Assembly: GCF_905475345.1 (NCBI RefSeq)
Contig: NC_066602.1
Coordinates: forward strand, 992,001 to 1,056,000
Direction: 5' to 3'
DNA from: Vespula vulgaris
Lineage: Eukaryota; Arthropoda; Insecta; Hymenoptera; Vespidae
Length of the DNA: 64,000 bases
Part shown: piece after piece, positions 57,875 through 64,000 of the stretch
How the letters are laid out: each line of letters starts with the position of its first letter
Numbering within the stretch: position 1 is the first letter of the stretch
Position numbers and translations under genes: made by a program
Notes under the pieces: model-generated
Database searches by the model: none
The model's input: only the letters and a program-made list of their open reading frames with translations
Told to the model about the DNA's origin: nothing

Positions 57875-58084
57875 TTGTATAACGTGTTCGTCAGATGTTC
57901 GATATTAAACAGAAAGAAAAATAGGAAGACAAAACTTATAATGGTCACGACGAAGAACTTTCTCGAAATCGAAATAGTTCTGTTTCACTATGCTACTCTC
58001 GAATGGTGGTACGAGGCTAGGGAATATACTCCTTTGAAAGGATCAGAAGGTAAGCGGCTTCGGTCAGAGGGTATAATCGATTGA
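57875..58084 (+). pseudogene. LTFGSFE/FKGSK module, plus frame open
   Basis: Here the opposite strand is the open one: MVTTKNFLEIEIVLFHYATL to YTPLKGSEG, ending next to a GTAAGC donor, with the acidic exon 165 nt downstream at 58,249. This is the best case for the FKGSK strand and shows that orientation of the module is unresolved. Confidence 0.35.
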
Positions 58085-58248
58085 GTCCGGAAAGGTCCTT
58101 CGAAGGGACATCCAATGGTTCGTGCGGATCGTGGGTCAAAGTGAAATTTTTACTTTAATGAGGGTATATTCCTTTGTAAGAAAGAAGATTTCTTCGCGGA
58201 ATGTTTTTTGATTACATCTTGTTCCACCCTCAAAAGAATTCAAAGCAG

Positions 58249-58504
58249 TCGAAAAGGGAAAATGGAGATCAATCCTAACGTTAACAGTGTTCTTGGATAT
58301 CGAACTAATGTTAATTTGGATAGCATTTAGTTAGAAAGTTATATATACCGTAATAATATTTATTTCAATGCCATGAGTGAGATTAGGAACGGCAAAGAAA
58401 ATATTAAGGCGATTAACATTATTCCAAAAAAGATTTGCGAATCCATGTCGAAGATGAAGAAGAAGAAAAAGGTGATACAGGGGATGAAGAAGTGGAAGGT
58501 GATT
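58249..58504 (+). pseudogene. Acidic exon, one stop and frameshift
   Basis: SRKGKMEINPNVNSVLGYRT, then NLDSI-stop, LESYIYRNNIYFNA, with the acidic run shifted out of frame (read as lysine-rich). Acceptor GCAG|TCG as in the other copies. Confidence 0.5.
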
Positions 58505-58660
58505 GTAAATATTATGTTCACGTTTAAAAATACCGAAATGAATTTAAGATAGGTTTAACTTTTGGAATGATTAAACCTGTAGATGTACAAAAGATTTATC
58601 GACTTGTTCCAAGTTTACGTCACCTCGTCATGGTTACTCCATCAAATTAAATTAAGTAAT

Positions 58661-58870
58661 CATTCGATTAAATTGAAAGTAGAAGAAATGTTGAATTAAT
58701 TTTCTTAATTGTTTGTCCTAACATTCGTATCGTGTACTGAGAAAATATTCATAATATTTCATTTACATTCGATTAAATTGAAAGTAGAAGAAATGTTGAA
58801 TGAATTTTCTTAATTGTTTGTCATAACATTCGCATCGTGTACTTAAAAAATATTCAGAATATTAATTTAC
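58661..58870 (+). repeat. Tandem duplication, two units of about 105 bp
   Basis: CATTCGATTAAATTGAAAGT begins both units (58,661 and 58,766); the units differ at a few bases. Only seen in this member of the block, so it arose locally. Confidence 0.9.
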
Positions 58871-58969
58871 GTTTTAGAGTAATATTGTAATATCAACAAA
58901 TTTATTTACTGCGTAGCCAGAATTCTCTTGTTAATACGTTTTAATAGGCAATTGATGAAAATGCATTTG

Positions 58970-59200
58970 CGTATTACAATTTCCCATATGTATCGTCGCG
59001 TACCTTCGAATTAAACGATTCGTTATTATTTCTCTCCATCCGTGAGTGCTCTTATGCGCGCTTGAATATGCCAGTTCAAGTGGAAGAAATGAGTGCTCGC
59101 TCCTTTGAGCGTATATTTCCAGTCTGATTTTGTAGATAGGAAAAATATTTTTTCATTTGTTTTCCCCTTATCAAACCATACAGACAATTGGACGATACGA
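58970..59200 (-). repeat. E element, minus orientation
   Basis: Contains TCGTCGCGTACCTTCGAATT and TTATTTCTCTCCATCCGTG. The small ORF at 59,026-59,217 lies within it and is not conserved. Confidence 0.65.
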
Positions 59201-60130
59201 CTGGCTGTATAACTCAATTAGATTTTAAATCCATTATCTAATTACCTGCACATTTAATTAAGTCTTCTGCAGATCGATGTACCACGCCTGTTTCAGTTCT
59301 TTCATTCGAACGACTGCATTTTCCTAAAAATTTACCTCTTATTGGAAAACTTAAATGAATGATCCAATCGTACTTCTTCTTATCAAATACTTGATATATT
59401 ATGTTCTAAACTAGTTAGTTCCTATGGAAATATTATATTTCTGCAGTCGTTTATTTCTTTTTACGTGTAACTGAGTATAGCAGTGATTTATCATATCTTT
59501 CGTAACATAATATTTGAATTTTCCGAATTTATCATCGGAATGATTTAACTTCTCAATGAGCGGACAGATAACACTGACGTAATACTTGGTTAGTCATTAC
59601 TTATCGACATAGTAGAAATCTATTATAATTTGTTCAAGCTATCGTTATTCGATCAACCATCCGACTTAAAGCATATCATAAAAGTGTTGTAAGAAGATAG
59701 CTTTTCCATAAGATTATCTTCCATTTTGAATATAATCTTCCGAGTTTTATTTTCTATGGAATGCCAACGTCCTGTTCTCGAAAAAAGAATAAATGTGGAT
59801 TAGTAAATAGCAAAATAATTCGATTCTTACAAAGTAAAATGATCGAAATTTATTAGTATAAAGAGTGATCGATAGGGGAAATCAAATGGAATAAAAGATA
59901 TAAAAAAAAATGTTGTGCATGGAAAAAAAAAGAACACAGTATACGGAATATTGAATAAATAGAAGTATGATTTGATAATTTTTATAATTCTCCAACAGGG
60001 AGTAAATTTTTATGAAAATGTAGACGTTCCTATATAAGAACTGAATCAGTTACGTGGTACATCGCTCTGGAAAATACCTAACAGGTTAATTAAGTCATGC
60101 ATCTAAGTAGATAACTAAATTACACAGGTT
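59200..60130. other. Diverged repeat stretch, no gene
   Basis: The first part (59,250-59,560) is an inverted match to 15,640-16,000 (compare ATTGGAAAACTTAAATG with AAGTTGTCCAACAGGAGG). The remainder resembles 23,800-24,100. No frame is kept. Confidence 0.5.
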
Positions 60131-60400
60131 ATCGTATTATCGAAATGTATGCTTGGTTTGATTAGAGGAAAACAAATGAAAAAATACCTGGCATATTTTC
60201 AAGATACGCGAGAAGTTATACGCACACGCGCCCATAGAATCGCACAATCATCCCGTCCATTTGAATAAGCTCACGCATGCGCAAAAGTACGCACCCAGAT
60301 GGAGAGAGATAATAATAACACGAATATAATAATAATAACACGTTCAATATGAAGGTACTTGACGATATATATAGGGGAAAATATTACGCACCTGCAGATC
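60130..60400 (+). repeat. E element, plus orientation
   Basis: GTTTGATTAGAGGAAAACAA through CACGCATGCGCAAAAGTACG to GAAGGTACTTGACGATATAT. Contains a short ATAATAATAACACG duplication near 60,310-60,345. Confidence 0.65.
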
Positions 60401-60889
60401 ATTATACCTCGAATGAATCATTAAAACGAGAATGCGAGATAAGCAGCAAATTAGTTGGTCGAAATCCCTATATTATTGAACACGTACATTAAATATTATA
60501 AACATTATTTAAGTGCATATCGTGAATATCATGATAACCAATTTGGAAGATTGAACTAAAGAATTCTCCTCTTTTCAATTATATTAAGTAATTATTTGAA
60601 CTGACTATGACAATCACTTTAATAATTAGTTTAACAAATGGTTTAAATAATTATTTAAGCCGGTATAACGTTGATATGATGACGCAAACGTACACTGAAT
60701 ATTCGACGTATAATTTAAAAGAGTTCCCTGGCTAACATTAATATCCCGAAAAACGGTGAATTTTTTAATCGTACATGCAGAATTAATCATTTTCAAAGAT
60801 AAACCTTGCTGAATACCATTTCAATTCCATTTTAATCCAGATTCCGTTTGCAACAGCGAACTGTTCTTTGACAAATATCACTCAACACA

Positions 60890-61060
60890 TTCGATTACAT
60901 CCTCTAAATAAAGCCTTTTTTTAAATTCTTAAAGTTTGGATCCTTTCAATTAGATATATTCCTTTTCCTCCTATAACCCTTCGAATGTAGCTTTATAAAA
61001 CAATGCCATATTAACCTCGTCAAGGATTTTTGTCACTGCCTTTATAAATGTTTTGTTTTC
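60890..61060 (+). pseudogene. LTFGSFE-type module relic
   Basis: AAAGTTTGGATCCTTTCAAT and ACCCTTCGAATGTAGC mark the block; frames are broken by a T-run. Confidence 0.4.
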
Positions 61061-61400
61061 TTGCTGGTTAATTTCGATCATGTAATGAAGATGGTGTGGA
61101 AATCAATACTACGGTTCACGTAAAGACTAGGACGATGTTTGAACAGGAAGCGTGCTGGGTTTGAAAAAAGCCTTCTTTCCAAACCCAGCACGTCGATTGA
61201 TAATATGACAAGGAAGCTCTAAAACGTTTTGGAAACTATTGATGACTTTAGATAATAGAATACTGCCGATCGATACTATGTATTTCATTATCCAAACATA
61301 AGATATATGGATATACATTTTCTTTTCTTCCTTTTTTTATATTCGAGTTAAAATATAAGGCGTCATATCACTGGCTAAGAACTGTAACAAAAAAGTAAAA

Positions 61401-61637
61401 ATGTTAATGCACAACGCTTCCGATGATAACATCCGACAACTTCGAAATTTAAATGATTGGCACTCCATGACAGGTGAAGAATTTGAAACGATCATAATGA
61501 AATATATAATGGATCATAACGAAAAAGCAAATACTTCTCATGCTGAGAAATTCACCAATGATATTATTTTTAATATGACCAAAAGAAATAGGGAAAACAA
61601 TATTTTTTGCATGAGAAACATTTCTGGTCGATTTTGA
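61401..61637 (+). CDS. Extended HFADY-type ORF, 78 residues
   Basis: MLMHNASDDNIRQLRNLND then EEFETIIMKYIMDHNEK, then NTSHAEKFTNDIIFNMTKRN and ISGRF-stop. The last 38 residues align with the 31-residue exon at 6,232 and its kin; the first 40 are new and polar, probably helical. It is the only copy with its own ATG and could be a complete small protein. It lies downstream of E (60,130) and LTFGSFE (60,890) on the same strand. No known family. Confidence 0.45.
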   Translation: MLMHNASDDNIRQLRNLNDWHSMTGEEFETIIMKYIMDHNEKANTSHAEKFTNDIIFNMTKRNRENNIFCMRNISGRF

Positions 61638-61825
61638 CAGATAGCAATCAAAAAATGTATAATTACGTTCACAAGATATTTTTATTATGAGATAATATCA
61701 ACAAGAAAACTAATTTTTTTTTTTTTAATCAGTATTAATCTTTTGTAGGGAGCGATCGATAAAGTTGAAGCAAAAGACCATGTCGAAATACGCAGATATA
61801 CAAAGTCGATTATACCATATGATAA

Positions 61826-62014
61826 TTAAGAAGGGAAAAATATTCGTCGAGAAATCAATTTCCCCTTAATCCATGTCCCATTAGGCTCTTTCGGCTCGTT
61901 AGATCGCGTAATAGGAAATTTTAATCGACTTACGTAAGTCGTGTTCAAATGAAATACGTAGGAAAAAGGTAATATCACGAAAAAAAAATTGTCTTCCCTG
62001 AATACAATCTTCAT
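61826..62014 (-). pseudogene. EKIF-type exon relic
   Basis: VILPFSYVFHLNTTYVSRLK then FPITRSNEPKEP, aligned with 23,340-23,445 (YHLFLYYVSHLNALYASQFK). The GTAAGT after TTAC at 61,935-61,940 (minus) may be the original donor, in which case the tail is intron. Confidence 0.35.
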
Positions 62015-62439
62015 TACAACGTCATAAAAAAAGAGAGATGTGTAAAAAAAGACAGTGTTAACTTAAGTAATAGAAGAAGAATAGAAAATAATATTACGAA
62101 AAAAATTGTCAAACAATATTTTTTACTCAAAATTAATTTTTATTGATATATACTTTTAACCTCAAGAACAGGAAGAAATTTTCAAAATTCTTTAGTTCAC
62201 TTCTAATTTCAGACTGTAAAAAGTAGGAACGAAAGAAGAACATAGAAAAAAAGAATAATTATTCATCGAATCAATAAATATCAATAGAGAAATTCATTTC
62301 CTCAGAGCTTATGACCTTTTCGGTTCTTTCAATCGTATGATAGGAAATATTGATTAACCTACATAAAACCCTGTGCAGAGGGTTCCCTCATGGTCGTTAG
62401 GTAAACTACCCAAAGCGATTTGTGGGGTATGAATTGCCT

Positions 62440-62620
62440 GTAAGAATATGGCGATAAAGCTGTGCGTCATTCCTTCGGAATTTGTCGAACTAGAAATACG
62501 TGAGCGAGTGTCGTACAAGAAATATTTGTTACGTGTGTACTTCATACGTTCCAAAGGGTAGTTTTACAAGGAGTTCAAGCGGTGGAAACAATTTCTTCGT
62601 TTTCACTAGTCTTGTGTTTC
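62440..62620 (+). promoter_or_regulatory. Leader block upstream of the mini-ORF
   Basis: ATACGTGAGCGAGTGTCG and CTTCATACGTTCCAAAGG, then TTCACTAGTCTTGTGTTTC. About 75 bp upstream of the mini-ORF at 62,693. Confidence 0.35.
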
Positions 62621-62692
62621 TGTTATCAATGTAAGGTGAATTTATCTGTAGGCATTAGTATGTAATTTATTATAAAATTTCAATTATATATT

Positions 62693-62776
62693 ATGGAAAT
62701 AAAACTGATTCTCGTGATCAATACCATCTTAATTATTGTTTGTTGCTTTTCGGAAAAGATACTTTACATCACTTAA
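62693..62776 (+). CDS. Hydrophobic mini-ORF, 27 residues
   Basis: MEIKLILVINTILIIVCCFS continues EKILYIT-stop. Same length as 18,864 with two cysteines in the hydrophobic core. A candidate 39-nt intron (donor GTAAGT at 62,847, acceptor TTTCAG at 62,885) lies downstream and leads to the RYT exon. Confidence 0.45.
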   Translation: MEIKLILVINTILIIVCCFSEKILYIT

Positions 62777-62885
62777 AATGGCGTAATCCGATTTGCCTTC
62801 GATAACTATACATGCATACTATTAGATGAACAATTGAATGTCTATCGTAAGTCTGAACTAATCTACGAATTTTAAATTGTTTCAG

Positions 62886-62965
62886 AGATATACTAAAGGA
62901 AACGAAGGCGGAAGCAGGAAAAGTTCCAATAGCTTGCAAGTATTACAAAGGCCCGAGTTGAGGGA
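62886..62965 (+). pseudogene. RYT-type exon relic
   Basis: RYTKGNEGGSRKSSNSLQVL then RPELRDI-stop; about 26 codons. Acceptor and upstream GTAAGT are intact. Confidence 0.4.
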
Positions 62966-63301
62966 TATTTGAATTATAATTCCAAACAAGATATACGAAA
63001 TTTCACTACCTCGTGTTAATGAAGTATTCTATATCCGAAGTGAAACATATTTACTTTGGCCTGTTCTTCCTTATATCCGGCGATAACTCCTACATGGATA
63101 GTACAAATGCAATCAATCAGATTATGATATGAAAACGTTTTTCTGTTTCTTCTTATATTTCAGTGGAAAATCAGTCAATGGTTTGTTTATCGAATTTTAG
63201 AGATAAGGTACAAGTTTGTTGTTCTTAAATGTACTGTCGAATATAAAATCTGTATCATAGGGATGTTTTATAATAATTTATTGAATTTTTACGCAGATTT
63301 T

Positions 63302-63723
63302 ATGATAGCGACGAGAATATTTCTATTAATGAGTTGGACATTAAGTCTCTTAACTCTAGCTGGCATATATGTATTATATTAATGTGTATAATTCAAGAAC
63401 CCATATATTTTTCACCTTTGTAAAGAAGAATATTTGATATGGGAAGCAAGATGTTCGATGAAAGAGAGGAGGTGAATAATAATATATGAATAAAAATTTC
63501 AATATTTTTTCATAGAATTTTGCGTTACATGTCATTCGTCATTTAATGTGTCAGATCGTAAAAGGGGCGGAGGTAGCTGACGCTGCTCACGAATTTATTA
63601 AAAAACTTGTAAACGATATGGAACTCAAGTTGATGAGAGAGGCACCATATTATCCGACGTATAGAAGTAAACATGTTGCTACTGGTAGAGCATTACTCTA
63701 GCAACCATCGACATCAATATTGA
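63302..63723 (+). pseudogene. Two-exon small protein, decayed paralogue
   Basis: Exon 1 starts MIATRIFLLMSWTLSLLTLA and hits a stop after 26 codons; the donor is GTGAAT. Exon 2 after TGTGTCAG (63,552-63,554) reads IVKGAEVADAAHEFIKKLVN and shifts frame near the end. AATAAA at 63,729-63,734 follows the expected stop. Colinear with 19,486-19,907, including the sequence further downstream. Confidence 0.65.
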
Positions 63724-63879
63724 ATTTTAATAAACGAGGTACGAAGAGATCAGATATAATTAACTTGTCATGTATCTTATCCAATTTTCTATATTAATTT
63801 CATCTTTTATAATAGAGTGCATTGGATCGTGTAATTAGAAGAGCGGTTCAAGATGCAGATAGAATTTTAACCAAGGAAG

Positions 63880-64000
63880 GAACATCGTTAGCGATAGTTC
63901 ATGTATGCATTATGTGATTGGGAATACCTAGGAAGAGGAAAAAGAAGAAAAAACATTTGTGCTTGACGACGAAGTTTGGAAAGACCATTAGGGCGTTAGT
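63880..64000 (+). pseudogene. LTFGSFE/FKGSK module, cut by the window edge
   Basis: GGAAGGAACATCGTTAGCGA through GACGACGAAGTTTGGAAAG matches 8,150-8,260 and 20,085-20,190. Incomplete. Confidence 0.5.

Noticed and set aside
1..64000. Known transposon or endogenous virus
   Set aside because: I found no transposase, reverse transcriptase, integrase or capsid-like motif in any frame, no long terminal repeats and no clear target-site duplications. A nonautonomous foldback element remains possible for the E pairs.
1..64000. CRISPR arrays, tRNA, rRNA, riboswitches
   Set aside because: No regularly spaced short repeats, no tRNA arm motifs and no rRNA-like conserved stretches were seen; the splice signals indicate a eukaryote.

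Overview
The window looks like eukaryotic, probably insect, DNA. It is strongly AT-rich, yet CpG is not obviously depleted, which would suit a hymenopteran such as a bee or ant; I cannot prove the taxon. Short reading frames are bounded by eukaryote-style splice signals (GTAAGT donors, TTTCAG acceptors) and AATAAA sites. I see no bacterial operon, tRNA, rRNA, CRISPR array, housekeeping gene or recognisable transposase or reverse transcriptase. Almost everything belongs to one complex family of old, diverged repeats that carry small exon-like modules, most of them broken. The family is not one I recognise.

Layout. Positions 1 to about 10,400 recur as a diverged direct copy at about 11,560 to 22,170, a tandem macro-duplication with a period of 11 to 12 kb. 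Each copy holds, in order: a fused or signal-peptide module, a GC-rich E element, an acidic exon on the minus strand, a charged exon pair, a hydrophobic mini-ORF on the plus strand, and then inverted E elements and a basic/acidic exon set on the minus strand. From 22,200 to 24,300 the basic/acidic set appears inverted on the plus strand. From 24,840 to 27,700 and from 36,900 to 39,440 there are two arms of a large inverted repeat; the first contains a nested foldback with arms of about 420 bp. Between them, 29,700 to 36,700 is roughly palindromic around 34,350. From 38,950 to 43,575 two direct copies of another block carry an exon starting near ELRCLFVGVQ. From 44,063 to 56,718 a 6.23-kb stretch is present twice, virtually identical, exactly abutting a 200-N gap; this is almost certainly an unmerged contig overlap. 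From 56,719 to the end more members of the same modules follow.

The best candidate gene is at 19,486-19,907 (+): two exons and an 83-nt phase-0 intron encoding a cysteine-free 112-residue protein with a hydrophobic N terminus. Around it lie decayed copies (63,302; 49,425 minus; 34,126; 8,060; 107 minus; 11,662 minus). Other recurrent coding-like modules are a hydrophobic 27-34 residue mini-ORF (nine loci), a 56-nt micro-exon with conserved splice sites, an acidic exon, a basic 76-78 residue ORF with a downstream acidic ORF, and a short HFADYIIF-type exon. Repeated small exons, signal-peptide-like starts and heavy duplication suggest a fast-evolving cluster of small, possibly secreted proteins, now largely relics. 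That functional reading is inference.
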